Shown: piece after piece, positions 33,361-42,034 of the stretch
Numbering within the stretch: the first letter of the stretch is position 1
Layout of the letters: every line of letters begins with the position of its first letter
From: Candidatus Anaerostipes avistercoris
Lineage (GTDB): Bacteria > Bacillota > Clostridia > Lachnospirales > Lachnospiraceae
DNA length: 48,422 nucleotides
Direction of reading: 5' to 3'
Assembly (NCBI GenBank): GCA_019119895.1
Contig: DWWD01000043.1
Coordinates: 1-48,422, forward strand
Notes under the pieces: generated by a model
What the model was told of the DNA's origin: nothing
Databases searched by the model: none
Seen by the model: the letters and a program-made list of their open reading frames with translations, nothing else
Position numbers and translations under genes: made by a program

Positions 33361-34012
33361 GATTTTCTCCTATTTTCCAGCTGACTGCGACGCCGTCTCC
33401 AACTGTGAGGACCGCCGTTTCCAGCATACTGTGGTTTTTGATCGTATATAAATAATCTCTCATCCGTTTGTGGATGGTTCTGTCACGCCGTTCAATGGCG
33501 TATCTTGATTTCACAATATCTCCGTCCTGAAGGACATTGTCGGATATCAGAAGGCCTTCCGGCGCCAGAAGCCGCAGGACATCCTCAAGAAAATAAATAT
33601 ACTGCCCTTTGGCAGCGTCCATAAAAATAAAATCAAAGGAATCATCGATTCCCCGAAGGATATCCGCCGCATCGCCTTCCAGCAGCGTGATTTTTTCTTC
33701 CCGGTCCAGCGCTTTTATATTTTCTCTGGCCTTCCGGATTCTTTTTTCATTTCTCTCGATGGTCACAACCGTTCCATCCTCCGGCTGATACTCATTCATA
33801 TAGAGGGCGGAAAAGCCTACTGCCGTTCCGATTTCCAGGATTTTGCGCGGACGCTTTAAAAGGACCAGGATTTTCAGCAGTTCTTTTGTCTCCGGTTTTA
33901 CAATCGGTACATGCTGACTCCTGGCCTCTTCTTCGATCCGGCAGAATTCCGGGTTCTTGTCCTCCCTGATCAGGGAACGGAGATAATCGGTGATATGTTC
34001 TTCAACAATCAT
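33347..34012 (-). CDS. trmR: tRNA 5-hydroxyuridine methyltransferase (TrmR/YrrM, O-methyltransferase family)
   Basis: 221 residues with a class I SAM fold: ILEIGTAVGFSALYMNEYQP (SAM loop), VTIERNEKRIRKARENIK, FDFIFMDAAKGQY and LISDNVLQDG, as in SAM-dependent catechol-type O-methyltransferases. In B. subtilis the same gene order mltG(yrrL)-yrrM-yrrN/O is found and YrrM makes 5-methoxyuridine at tRNA wobble positions. Its ATG overlaps the upstream MltG-like stop (TAATG). The order with the U32 gene strongly supports the tRNA role. Confidence 0.9.
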   Translation of the reverse strand: MIVEEHITDYLRSLIREDKNPEFCRIEEEARSQHVPIVKPETKELLKILVLLKRPRKILEIGTAVGFSALYMNEYQPEDGTVVTIERNEKRIRKARENIKALDREEKITLLEGDAADILRGIDDSFDFIFMDAAKGQYIYFLEDVLRLLAPEGLLISDNVLQDGDIVKSRYAIERRDRTIHKRMRDYLYTIKNHSMLETAVLTVGDGVAVSWKIGENHEKE

Positions 34013-34407
34013 TATGGTATCTCCTCTGTTTCATGTTCTCCGCATAGGATTGACAGAATATCATCCATTCCCTGGGACTGGTAGAAATGATAGGTCCCGG
34101 GAACGAATGACTCATCTTTGTATCTTGAAAAATATTTTCGGATCCGGAACCGGATTGTTCCATTGATCAGTTTCTTTTCTTTCAGCTGATCCGCCACGTC
34201 CGACTCCGTATCAGATTTCCTTATGACGACTTCAATCGGTCTGTTTCCATCCCGGTCATAGGCCGGATTGGAGAAAGTATCTTCTGCCACAAAATACGCA
34301 ATGCAAAATATACCGAATATGGCGCATATGATCAGAACTCTCGCCATCGTTTTGAAAAAAAGACGGCCGGATTCAGACATGATAATTTTTTTTCCTTTTT
34401 CCCGCAT
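34012..34407 (-). CDS. MltG N-terminal-domain-like membrane protein (no catalytic domain)
   Basis: 131 residues: a basic N-terminus, one membrane helix (about 20-42), then an extracytoplasmic domain with VVIRKSDTESDVADQLKEKKLINGTIRFRIRKY (in parts) and FVPGTYHFYQSQGMDDIL, which matches the LysM-like N-terminal part of the endolytic murein transglycosylase MltG (YrrL). The YceG catalytic domain with its glutamate is missing and the gene ends cleanly. It stands exactly where full-length yrrL stands in B. subtilis, ahead of trmR. It may bind glycan without cleaving, or be a reduced relic. Confidence 0.75.
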   Translation of the reverse strand: MREKGKKIIMSESGRLFFKTMARVLIICAIFGIFCIAYFVAEDTFSNPAYDRDGNRPIEVVIRKSDTESDVADQLKEKKLINGTIRFRIRKYFSRYKDESFVPGTYHFYQSQGMDDILSILCGEHETEEIP

Positions 34408-34433
34408 ATTTTACATCTCCCGCTTGTTTATGG

Positions 34434-36215
34434 TCATACTTCTGTAATAATCGGAAGAATCATAGGATTTCGTTTCGTATTTTTCCAGATATAATTGCTC
34501 AGAGCTTCCTTAATATTATTCTTGATTCTCGCCCAGTCTGAAATATTACGATCCAGACATTCTTCCACTGCCGCCAATGCTATTTCTCTCGCGCCTTCCA
34601 TCAGGGATTCAGATTCCCTGACATAGACAAAACCTCTTGATACGATATCAGGACCGGCAAGAATCTGTTTTCCATGCTTCTGCAGCGTTACCGTCGCAAT
34701 GATCAGTCCGTTCTGGGACAGCATTTTACGATCATTGAGAACGATATTTCCTACATCACCGACGCCCAGTCCGTCTACCAGGATTCCGCCAGCCGGCACT
34801 TTACCCGTAATCTTGCCCTGGCGTTTGTTCAGTTCCAGAACATCTCCTTCCGCCAGTACAAAGGTCTTGTCTTTCGGAATTCCCATCTCAACGGCCAGCT
34901 CCTTGTGGCGCATCAGATGACGGTATTCGCCATGTACAGGTATTGCGTATTTTGGTTTTGTCAAAGCATAGATCAAACGAATCTCTTCCCTGCAGGCATG
35001 ACCTGAGACGTGAGTATCCTGGAACACAACCTTGGCGCCTTTGATTGCCAGTTCGTTCATGATCTTTGATATATTCTTTTCATTTCCAGGAATTGGACTT
35101 GAGCTGAATATGATGGTATCTGATGGTACGATGGATACTTTTCTGTGAGTTGAGTTTGCCATACGGGATAATGCCGCCATCTGTTCTCCCTGGCTTCCCG
35201 TCGTGATTAAAACAATCTGATCATCCGGATAATTTTTTATTTGATCCGTTTCAATTAATGTATTCTTTGGAATCTTCAGATATCCAAGTTCTGAAGCCGT
35301 AGTGATGATGTTCACCATGCTCCGGCCTTCTACCGCGACTTTTCTTCCATATTTGTGCGCAGAGTTGATGATGTGCTGCACACGGTCCACATTAGACGCA
35401 AATGTCGCGATGATCATACGTCCTTTCAGATGCTCGGCAAAAATGCCGTCCAGACGTTTTCCTACATTCTTCTCCGATAACGTATAACCCTGCCGTTCCA
35501 CGTTCGTACTGTCCGCCATGAGCGCAAGAACCCCCTTGCTTCCAAGTTCTGCGAATTTGGCCAGGTCAATGGCCTCTCCGAACAGAGGTGTATGGTCGAT
35601 CTTGAAGTCTCCTGTATGCACGATGATGCCCGCCGGCGTTGAAATCGCCAGAGCGGCTGCATCCGCAATACTGTGGTTCGTCTTAATAAATTCTACTTCA
35701 AAGATTCCAAGTTTGACCTTATCTCCATGAGAAACGACATTCTTTTCCACTTTTTCTGAAATCCCATGTTCCTTTAATTTATTGTCAATCAGCGCCATCG
35801 TCAGTTTCGTGGCGTAAATCGGCATATTAAGTTCCTTTTCAATATAAGGAATCGCACCGATATGATCCTCATGTCCATGGGTAATGACCAGTCCGCGGAT
35901 TTTCTTCGCATTTTCTTTCAGATATGTGACATCCGGTATGACCAGATCGATTCCAAGCATATCTTCATCCGGAAACGCAAGTCCGCAGTCTACTACTAAT
36001 ATCTGATTGTTACACTCGAACGCCGTAATATTCATTCCGATCTGTCCAAGTCCCCCAAGAGGTATAATCTTGACGGAACTCGGTTTCTTACGCACTGTAC
36101 CGCCCCGGCGTCCTTTCTGATTACTGCCGTTTCTGTTATACGTTCTTCTGTCTTTTGTATTATTATCTCTCTTCTGTCTTGCCTGTTGTCTTTGTTGCTG
36201 TTGATTGTCTCTCAA
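34434..36215 (-). CDS. rnj: Ribonuclease J
   Basis: 593 residues. A basic, Gln/Arg/Asn-rich disordered N-terminal extension (1-45) precedes the metallo-beta-lactamase/beta-CASP core: IIPLGGLGQIGMN, the zinc motif THGHEDHIGAIPY, HTGDFKIDHTP, GFVYVRESESL near the C-terminal domain. It is an endo- and 5'-3' exoribonuclease for mRNA turnover and rRNA maturation. It lies 43 nt after the DUF1292 gene and 26 nt before the MltG-like gene. The extension is longer than in Bacillus RNase J1 (about 555 residues) and probably helps bind RNA. Confidence 0.95.
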   Translation of the reverse strand: MRDNQQQQRQQARQKRDNNTKDRRTYNRNGSNQKGRRGGTVRKKPSSVKIIPLGGLGQIGMNITAFECNNQILVVDCGLAFPDEDMLGIDLVIPDVTYLKENAKKIRGLVITHGHEDHIGAIPYIEKELNMPIYATKLTMALIDNKLKEHGISEKVEKNVVSHGDKVKLGIFEVEFIKTNHSIADAAALAISTPAGIIVHTGDFKIDHTPLFGEAIDLAKFAELGSKGVLALMADSTNVERQGYTLSEKNVGKRLDGIFAEHLKGRMIIATFASNVDRVQHIINSAHKYGRKVAVEGRSMVNIITTASELGYLKIPKNTLIETDQIKNYPDDQIVLITTGSQGEQMAALSRMANSTHRKVSIVPSDTIIFSSSPIPGNEKNISKIMNELAIKGAKVVFQDTHVSGHACREEIRLIYALTKPKYAIPVHGEYRHLMRHKELAVEMGIPKDKTFVLAEGDVLELNKRQGKITGKVPAGGILVDGLGVGDVGNIVLNDRKMLSQNGLIIATVTLQKHGKQILAGPDIVSRGFVYVRESESLMEGAREIALAAVEECLDRNISDWARIKNNIKEALSNYIWKNTKRNPMILPIITEV

Positions 36216-36258
36216 AGTTTTTCCTCCATCTTCTTCTCCGGGATGACAATCGATTGTT

Positions 36259-36525
36259 TTATAAACTTACCTCAAACTCATCTGTTAATTCATTAAAAAT
36301 TCCTGAAATTATCTTCAGTTCTTCATCGTCCTCTACAAACTCATAGGACACCATATCGTCTTCTGCTTTTACTTCCTTCATGATCATGACAACGCCGTCT
36401 TCATCCTGCGAATCAGCTGCCAGGAGATAATTTCTTCCTGCCAGTGTCGTCTGCTCTAAAACATATAATTCAATCTCGTTATCTTCTTCATCATAAAGAA
36501 ATATTTTATTATCGTTCTTTCCCAT
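36259..36525 (-). CDS. DUF1292 family protein (YrzB-like)
   Basis: 88 residues, very acidic. The family pattern IFLYDEEDNEIELYVLEQTT and YLLAADSQDEDGVVMIMKE is present. Function unknown; in Firmicutes it is almost always encoded with ireB and ruvX, as here (6 nt after ruvX). A cytoplasmic role linked to the IreB/Ser-Thr kinase system has been suggested by gene order only. Confidence 0.92.
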   Translation of the reverse strand: MGKNDNKIFLYDEEDNEIELYVLEQTTLAGRNYLLAADSQDEDGVVMIMKEVKAEDDMVSYEFVEDDEELKIISGIFNELTDEFEVSL

Positions 36526-36531
36526 TGCTCC

Positions 36532-36957
36532 TTATCCTTCCTGGCGGGAATCCAGATATCCCTGCAAAATAAAAGACGCAGCGATCTGATCGATCACCTG
36601 TTTGCGGTTTTCACGTCTTACGCCGCTTTCAATCAATACTCTCTCAGACGCAACTGTAGTAAGCCTCTCATCCCACAGGATAACAGGCACACCTGTACGC
36701 CGCACTAAAGCGTCGCGGAAATCCATTGTGGCATTCCCCCGCTCACCCACGGTATTGTTCATGTTTTTTGGAAACCCAAGCACAATGGAATCAACCTGGT
36801 ATTCCCGCACCAGCTCCTCAATCCTCGCATAAGTCCTGCGCAGTTTATTGGCATCCTTACGTGTAATCGTCTCCAGAGGCTGTGCCGTCAATCCCAGTTC
36901 ATCACTGACAGCGACTCCCACTGTCTTTGTTCCATAGTCCAATCCTAAAATCCTCAT
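36532..36957 (-). CDS. ruvX: Holliday junction resolvase-like RuvX (YqgF)
   Basis: 141 residues from ATG 36957; a TTG at 36963 is possible but less likely. It has the RNase H-fold N-terminus [20 protein letters not shown] with the first Asp, [13 protein letters not shown], and [12 protein letters not shown] with the second acidic patch, ending [13 protein letters not shown]. YqgF proteins act in 16S rRNA 5' processing and possibly recombination. It is the middle gene of ireB-ruvX-DUF1292. Confidence 0.94.
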   Translation of the reverse strand: MRILGLDYGTKTVGVAVSDELGLTAQPLETITRKDANKLRRTYARIEELVREYQVDSIVLGFPKNMNNTVGERGNATMDFRDALVRRTGVPVILWDERLTTVASERVLIESGVRRENRKQVIDQIAASFILQGYLDSRQEG

Positions 36958-36966
36958 AATCAAGCC

Positions 36967-37221
36967 TTACCTGAGCTTCGTATCAATATAATTTTCCAGC
37001 AGAGCCTCAATGATCTCGTCACGCTCTACTTTGTTGATGATGCTTCTGGCATTCTTGTGGCTGGTAATATATGTCGGATCTCCTGACATAATATATCCTA
37101 CCATCTGATTTACAGGATTGTAACCTTTTTCCTGCAGTGCTTCATATACACGCGCCAAAATCATGTGTACATCAAGCTCTTCTTTTACAACCGAAAAATG
37201 TTGTGTACGATTGTTATCCAT
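36967..37221 (-). CDS. ireB: IreB-family regulatory phosphoprotein
   Basis: 84 residues matching IreB/YrzL along its length: [60 protein letters not shown] and [14 protein letters not shown]. In Enterococcus IreB is phosphorylated on N-terminal threonines by the IreK kinase and affects cephalosporin tolerance; a Thr is present in the N-terminal NNRTQ segment. It is the first gene of an operon that runs to at least the U32 gene; AAGGGACG precedes the ATG. Confidence 0.95.
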   Translation of the reverse strand: MDNNRTQHFSVVKEELDVHMILARVYEALQEKGYNPVNQMVGYIMSGDPTYITSHKNARSIINKVERDEIIEALLENYIDTKLR

Positions 37222-37248
37222 ATTATCACGTCCCTTTCATGTATTCTT

Positions 37249-37277
37249 ATTTTAATATAAAAAATTTAAAATAGCAA
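37249..37277 (-). promoter_or_regulatory. Promoter of the ireB operon
   Basis: Minus-strand TTGCTA (37277-37272), 17-nt spacer, TAAAAT (37254-37249), 28 nt before the ireB ATG. Confidence 0.65.
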
Positions 37278-37303
37278 TGGTAAACAGGAAATTTCACCTG
37301 TAC

Positions 37304-38638
37304 TTAACATTTTTTCTTATGTGTCTCAAGGGTTCCTTCCACATATCCGTGATCGGAAACTTTTTTTAATTCCACCTGTACCATCTGGTGGTCCAGTGCT
37401 GTCTCAGAATATACTGCCACTCTGACATATTCTCTGGTATGTCCAATATACCAGTTCTTTCTTCCACGGAGTTCTTCTTCTATCAGTACTTCTCTGATCT
37501 CCCCAAGCCTGGCTTCTTCAAAGGCCTTTTTATTTTCCGCCGCCATTTTAAGGAGAATATCGCTCCTTGCGGTCTTGATCTGATCCGGAACCTGGTGATC
37601 CATGGATGCAGCCTTCGTGCCTTTCCGAACAGAATATTTGAAAATATGCATTTCATACAATTGAATTTCTTCTAAAAATTTTCGTGTCTGCTCAAATTCT
37701 TCTTCCGTCTCTCCTGGGAATCCTACAATAATATCTGTGGTAAGCGCCGGAATATTAAAATACCGGCGGATCATCCTGCATTTTTCCCTTATATCTTCCG
37801 TTGTATACTTCCGATTCATTCGGCGCAGGACCGTATCACATCCACTCTGGAGAGAGAGATGGAAATGCGGACAGAAATTTTCAAGCCGCGACAATCTTGA
37901 CAATACATCTTCTGTGATAAATCCCGGTTCCAGGGATCCCAGACGGATTCTTTCCACACCTTCAATTTCTGAAATCTGTTCCAGCAGATCAATCAGCCGG
38001 ATATCTCCCAAATCTGTCCCATAAGAGGTGACATGGATACCGGTTATAACGAATTCACGGACTCCCCCATGGGCAAGATTCCGGATTTCTTCCAGTACAT
38101 CCTCTTTCTCTCTGCTGCGCACCCTGCCTCTGGCATATGGGATAATGCAGTAAGAGCAGAATTGATTGCAGCCATCCTGTACTTTAATATATGCTCTTGT
38201 ATGGGTCTCTATATGATCCACATGCAGATTCTCAAAGTTCCGGTCCGCCGCAATGTCCAGAACCTCTGTTTCCGGCATTCCCTTCGGCTGGAAATCCTGC
38301 AGGATTCTGATCAGATCTTTCTTCTTATTATTTCCAATAATCAAATCGATATGTTGATCTGCCTCCAATTCTTCTTTTCCAACCTGAGCGTAACACCCCA
38401 CTGCGACAACCACTACATTGGGATTCTTCCGTTTTGCCCGGTGGAGCATCTGCCGTGATTTCCTTTCTGCCACATTCGTGACGGAACATGTATTGACGAT
38501 GTATATATCCGGTCCTTCTTTTGCGTCCACGATCACCGCGCCGGCCTCTTCCAGCATCTCGCGCATAGCGTCTGTCTCATACTGGTTAACTTTACATCCC
38601 AATGTGACCATCGCCGCTTTTTTCCCATATATATCCAT
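37304..38638 (-). CDS. mtaB: tRNA t6A37 methylthiotransferase MtaB
   Basis: 444 residues. The N-terminal methylthiotransferase domain has MVTLGCKVNQYETDAM, NTCSVTNVAERKSRQ and VAVGCYAQ, giving the three auxiliary-cluster cysteines. The radical SAM motif CNQFCSYC (CX3CX2C) is followed by IIPYARGRVRSR. A C-terminal TRAM-like domain follows. VNQYETDAM and T-N-x-A-x-x-K-S-R mark the MtaB (YqeV) branch rather than MiaB or RimO. It converts t6A to ms2t6A at position 37 of tRNA(Lys)-type tRNAs. It is divergent from the HPr-like gene. Confidence 0.95.
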   Translation of the reverse strand: MDIYGKKAAMVTLGCKVNQYETDAMREMLEEAGAVIVDAKEGPDIYIVNTCSVTNVAERKSRQMLHRAKRKNPNVVVVAVGCYAQVGKEELEADQHIDLIIGNNKKKDLIRILQDFQPKGMPETEVLDIAADRNFENLHVDHIETHTRAYIKVQDGCNQFCSYCIIPYARGRVRSREKEDVLEEIRNLAHGGVREFVITGIHVTSYGTDLGDIRLIDLLEQISEIEGVERIRLGSLEPGFITEDVLSRLSRLENFCPHFHLSLQSGCDTVLRRMNRKYTTEDIREKCRMIRRYFNIPALTTDIIVGFPGETEEEFEQTRKFLEEIQLYEMHIFKYSVRKGTKAASMDHQVPDQIKTARSDILLKMAAENKKAFEEARLGEIREVLIEEELRGRKNWYIGHTREYVRVAVYSETALDHQMVQVELKKVSDHGYVEGTLETHKKKC

Positions 38639-38653
38639 AAATCTTCCTTTCTA

Positions 38654-38682
38654 TTGACTTTTTGATAAAATGCGGGTACACT
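38654..38682 (+). promoter_or_regulatory. Promoter of the HPr-like gene
   Basis: TTGACT (38654-38659), 17-nt spacer, TACACT (38677-38682), 42 nt before the ATG. Confidence 0.6.
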
Positions 38683-38724
38683 TATCCTTGAATTCTGAAA
38701 CCGACAGACACAAGGAGATATTTT

Positions 38725-38958
38725 ATGCGTTCTGTAATGATTCAACTTCGATCCATCAAAGAATTACATACATTTATCGATATCCTCGAACAGTATCCCG
38801 GCAATTATGAAATTGCCAGCGGCTCTTACGCTGTCAGCGCCAAATCCCTGATGACTCTTCTAAGTCTGGATTTATCCAAACCGTTTAAACTTATCATCAC
38901 CTCAAATGATGCAGATGAGGTGCTTCAGAAGATTCAGCCGTTTATTTTACATGAATAA
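38725..38958 (+). CDS. HPr-like protein without the active-site histidine
   Basis: 77 residues with the HPr open-faced fold pattern: VMIQLRSIKELHTFIDILEQ, then GSYAVSAKSLMTLLSLDLSK, the region that in HPr carries Ser46 (KSIMG/S), and ITSNDADEVLQKIQPFI. The G-(L/I)-H-A-R-P loop with the phosphorylated His15 is absent, so it cannot pass phosphate in the PTS. Such orphans are common in Lachnospiraceae; a regulatory role is possible. AAGGAGATATTTT precedes the ATG. Its last 17 nt overlap the convergent thiI gene. Confidence 0.8.
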   Translation: MRSVMIQLRSIKELHTFIDILEQYPGNYEIASGSYAVSAKSLMTLLSLDLSKPFKLIITSNDADEVLQKIQPFILHE

Positions 38959-40120
38959 CTTCTGTTGTGTCAATGGCTTCTTTCATCAGATCATCAATCA
39001 CATCTCTCAGATGTTCTTCTGACTTCTGAATTCTGGTTAAATTTCCCTTTGTAACCGGATGTTTTGCGACAAAAATCGTGCAGCAGTCTTCAAACGGCTG
39101 GATGGATGTCTCATAAGTTCCGATTTTTTCAGAAATATTTACGATTTCCTGTTTGTCCATTCCGATGCATGGACGAAATACCGGAAGTTCACATACTTCA
39201 TTTGTAATTGCCAGATTATGAATGGTCTGACTTGCCACCTGGCCAATGCTTTCACCGGTGATCAGGGCAAGGTCATCTCTTTCTTTTGCGAAATGTTCCG
39301 CAATCTTCATCATATATCTGCGCATAATAATCGTTAATTCATCATGAGGGCACTTTTCATAAATCGCAAGCTGGATATCTGTAAAGTTTACCACATGCAG
39401 ATCGATAGGACCGGCATACTGGGCAACGATTTTTGCCAGATCCACGACTTTCTGTTTTGCCCTTTCACTGGTATAAGGCGGCGCATGAAAATAGGTGGCA
39501 TCGATTCTCACACCCCGTTTGGCAATCATATATCCTGCCACCGGACTGTCAATTCCTCCGGACAGAAGCAGCATGGCTCTTCCATTGGTTCCCACAGGCA
39601 TTCCACCCGGTCCTTTGATTTCCTGGGAATAGATGTAGATATATTTTCTCACCTCGATATTTACCATCACATCCGGATGGTGCACATCTACTTTGATTCC
39701 GTCGAATGCTTCCAGCATTTTTTCTCCAATGTCCATATTCAGTTCCATGGATGTCATCGGAAACTGCTTGTCTCCCCTGCGGGCGTGGACCTTAAATGTA
39801 AAGTCTTTCACCGGATACTGTTCATCGATAAATGCCAGTACCGTTTTCCTCAGATGATCGATATCTTTTGTCTCTTCCACTACCATCGGGCAGATTCCGA
39901 CAATGCCGAACACCTTCTGCAGGGCTTCCACGGCCTCGTCGTAATCAAATTCACCTTTTCCCTCAACAAACATTCGTCCGGATTCTTTTCTGACGTCAAA
40001 ATCTCCCACCGGCTTCATAGCAAAGCGGATCTGACGCATCAGCGCATCCTCAAACATATAGCGATTCTTTCCTTTGATCGCAATTTCTCCATACTTAATC
40101 AAAAAGGCTGTTACCTTCAT
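38942..40120 (-). CDS. thiI: tRNA 4-thiouridine synthase ThiI
   Basis: 392 residues. An N-terminal ferredoxin-like and THUMP region (KYGEIAIKGKNRYMFE; KVHARRGDKQFPMTSMEL) is followed by the PP-loop ATPase LLLSGGIDSPVAGYM, and near the end CELPVFRPCIGMDKQEI and FEDCCTIFVAKHP. There is no C-terminal rhodanese domain, the normal state in Firmicutes. It makes s4U8 in tRNA, receiving sulfur from the cysteine desulfurase encoded 15 nt upstream. It is the last gene of the prmA-rsmE-desulfurase-thiI operon. Confidence 0.96.
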   Translation of the reverse strand: MKVTAFLIKYGEIAIKGKNRYMFEDALMRQIRFAMKPVGDFDVRKESGRMFVEGKGEFDYDEAVEALQKVFGIVGICPMVVEETKDIDHLRKTVLAFIDEQYPVKDFTFKVHARRGDKQFPMTSMELNMDIGEKMLEAFDGIKVDVHHPDVMVNIEVRKYIYIYSQEIKGPGGMPVGTNGRAMLLLSGGIDSPVAGYMIAKRGVRIDATYFHAPPYTSERAKQKVVDLAKIVAQYAGPIDLHVVNFTDIQLAIYEKCPHDELTIIMRRYMMKIAEHFAKERDDLALITGESIGQVASQTIHNLAITNEVCELPVFRPCIGMDKQEIVNISEKIGTYETSIQPFEDCCTIFVAKHPVTKGNLTRIQKSEEHLRDVIDDLMKEAIDTTEVIHVK

Positions 40121-40135
40121 ATCTCTCTCCCTTTC

Positions 40136-41281
40136 TTATCTTCTTACAAATCTTCGAAGCATCGGAACCAGTTCCTTCAGGGCTTCGATTGTCTGATCTA
40201 CTTCTTCTTTTGTATTTTCTATTGAAAAGCTGAAACGCAGGGTGCCGTCTTTGTAGTCGTCCGGAAGTCCGACGGCATTCAGTGTTCCGCTGACTGCCTG
40301 TTTTTTATTGGAAGAGCAGGCAGAACCGGAAGAAACATAAATTCCCCTGTCTTCCAGAGCGTGGAGCAGCACTTCGCTGCGCAGTCCTTTAAAACTGATA
40401 CTGGCAATATGCGGCGCTTCCCCGGAATTGTCCCGGATATCATCGATTTCCCGGATTCTTTTCCGGAAATACTCTTTGATTTCCCGGATCTTATCTGCAT
40501 TTTCATATTGTTCCCCGATCATCAGGCGGCATGCGCATCCCAGACCGGCAATTCCCGGCACGTTTTCCGTTCCGGACCGCATTCCTTTCTGCTGTCCTCC
40601 TCCGTAAATCAGCGGCTGGATTCTGGTTCCCTCCTTCACATAGAGAAAACCGACGCCCTTCGGACCATGGATCTTATGCCCGCTCATGGAAAGAAGATCA
40701 ATCTTCATATTCTTCGGCGTCACCGGTATTTTCCCGTATGCCTGGATTGCGTCTACATGGAATACCGTTTCCGGATTCTTTTTCTTTATGATGTCTCCGG
40801 CCTCTTTTACCGGCTGGATCGTTCCAATCTCATTGTTCACAAACATCAGCGAAACCAGGATCGTATCCTGCCGCAGGGCATCTTCCAGTTCATCCAGGCG
40901 CACATGTCCTGTTTCATCCACATTCAGATATGTAATCTCGAATCCCTGGTCTTCCAGAAACCGCATCGGCTCATATACGGAAGCATGTTCGATCCTGGAT
41001 GTAATAATGTGTTTTCCCCGCCTGTGATTGGCTATTGCCGTGCCGATGATGGCGGTATTATTGGATTCTGTACCTCCAGAAGTAAAAAAGATTTCTTTCG
41101 GCTTCGCCTTCAGTGTCTTTGCGATTATTTCCTGCGCTTCCTTAATCAGATTTTCCGCTTCCATCCCTTTGATGTGCTTTGCGGATGGATTGCCGTAAGT
41201 TACTTCCATTGCGTCTTCCATCACTTTTACTACTTCCGGAAAAGCTTTTGTGGTGGCCGCATTATCAAAATATATCGTCAT
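40136..41281 (-). CDS. Cysteine desulfurase (NifS/IscS family), partner of ThiI
   Basis: 381 residues. FDNAATTKAFPEV opens the fold, SMSGHKIHGPKGVGFLYV contains the PLP lysine, and SGSACSSNKKQAVSGTL carries the active-site Cys in the flexible loop. It takes sulfur from cysteine as an enzyme persulfide. Adjacency to thiI points to a dedicated tRNA-thiolation donor, as NifZ is in B. subtilis. It could also serve Fe-S assembly. It starts 14 nt after rsmE with GGAGGGAAAC before the ATG. Confidence 0.95.
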   Translation of the reverse strand: MTIYFDNAATTKAFPEVVKVMEDAMEVTYGNPSAKHIKGMEAENLIKEAQEIIAKTLKAKPKEIFFTSGGTESNNTAIIGTAIANHRRGKHIITSRIEHASVYEPMRFLEDQGFEITYLNVDETGHVRLDELEDALRQDTILVSLMFVNNEIGTIQPVKEAGDIIKKKNPETVFHVDAIQAYGKIPVTPKNMKIDLLSMSGHKIHGPKGVGFLYVKEGTRIQPLIYGGGQQKGMRSGTENVPGIAGLGCACRLMIGEQYENADKIREIKEYFRKRIREIDDIRDNSGEAPHIASISFKGLRSEVLLHALEDRGIYVSSGSACSSNKKQAVSGTLNAVGLPDDYKDGTLRFSFSIENTKEEVDQTIEALKELVPMLRRFVRR

Positions 41282-41295
41282 GTTTCCCTCCGTCT

Positions 41296-42033
41296 CTATT
41301 CTTCCAGCAGGAACATCAGAATGGAAAGTACTGCCATTCCGGCTGTTTCTGTCCTCAATATCCGTTTTCCAAGCGTCATGATCCGGCCCCCGGCCTCTCT
41401 GACCCGCGCCACTTCTTCTTCATCGAATCCGCCTTCCGGACCGATCATGATTCCGATGGATTTCTTTCCTCTTCCTTCTCTCAGAAGCTTTCTGGATTCT
41501 TCCATTCCTCTGGCCTCCTCATAAGGAACCAGGAGCATATCAAGATCCGAGGCTTCCTGTACGGCCGCGTCATAACTTACAATATCCGATACCTGTGGAA
41601 TTCTCCCTCTCCTGGCCTGCTTTGCGGCGCTTAAGGCAATGGCGTTCCACCGTTTTACTTTCTTTTCGGCTTTTTTATCATCCAGCTTCACGACGCACCG
41701 TTTCATCCTGACCGGAACAATTCTCGATACGCCCAGTTCCACCGCTTTCTGGATGATCCATTCCATTTTATCACCTTTCGGCAGTCCCTGATACAAAACC
41801 AGTTCGGTTTTTAACTCGGTTTCCATTCCATGGATATCCAGTATCTTTGCGCGAATGCTGTCTTCCGAAAATGCTTCCAGACTGCACTCATATTCCAGGT
41901 CATTTTCACAGCTTAAAAAGACCCGGTCTCCTTTTTTCATCCGGAGGACATTTTTTATATGATTGACATCTCCTCCGCAGATCAATATCTCGTCCCGGTC
42001 GATCTGGTCTTTCTTTATAAAAAATCGATGCAT
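41296..42033 (-). CDS. rsmE: 16S rRNA (uracil-1498-N3) methyltransferase RsmE
   Basis: 245 residues. An N-terminal PUA-like domain (HRFFIKKDQI ... HIKNVLRMKKGDRVFLS) precedes a SPOUT knot with GLPKGDKMEWIIQKAVELGV, IGIMIGPEGGFDEEEV and the C-terminal LGKRILRTETAGMAVLSIL. These are the RsmE hallmarks. It methylates U1498 of 16S rRNA. It starts 1 nt after the prmA stop, the usual prmA-rsmE pairing. Confidence 0.96.
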   Translation of the reverse strand: MHRFFIKKDQIDRDEILICGGDVNHIKNVLRMKKGDRVFLSCENDLEYECSLEAFSEDSIRAKILDIHGMETELKTELVLYQGLPKGDKMEWIIQKAVELGVSRIVPVRMKRCVVKLDDKKAEKKVKRWNAIALSAAKQARRGRIPQVSDIVSYDAAVQEASDLDMLLVPYEEARGMEESRKLLREGRGKKSIGIMIGPEGGFDEEEVARVREAGGRIMTLGKRILRTETAGMAVLSILMFLLEE

Positions 42034-42034
42034 C

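Noticed and set aside
40361-41524. Plus-strand open frame of about 387 codons
   Set aside because: Antisense to the cysteine desulfurase and rsmE genes; no recognisable domain and no start signals.
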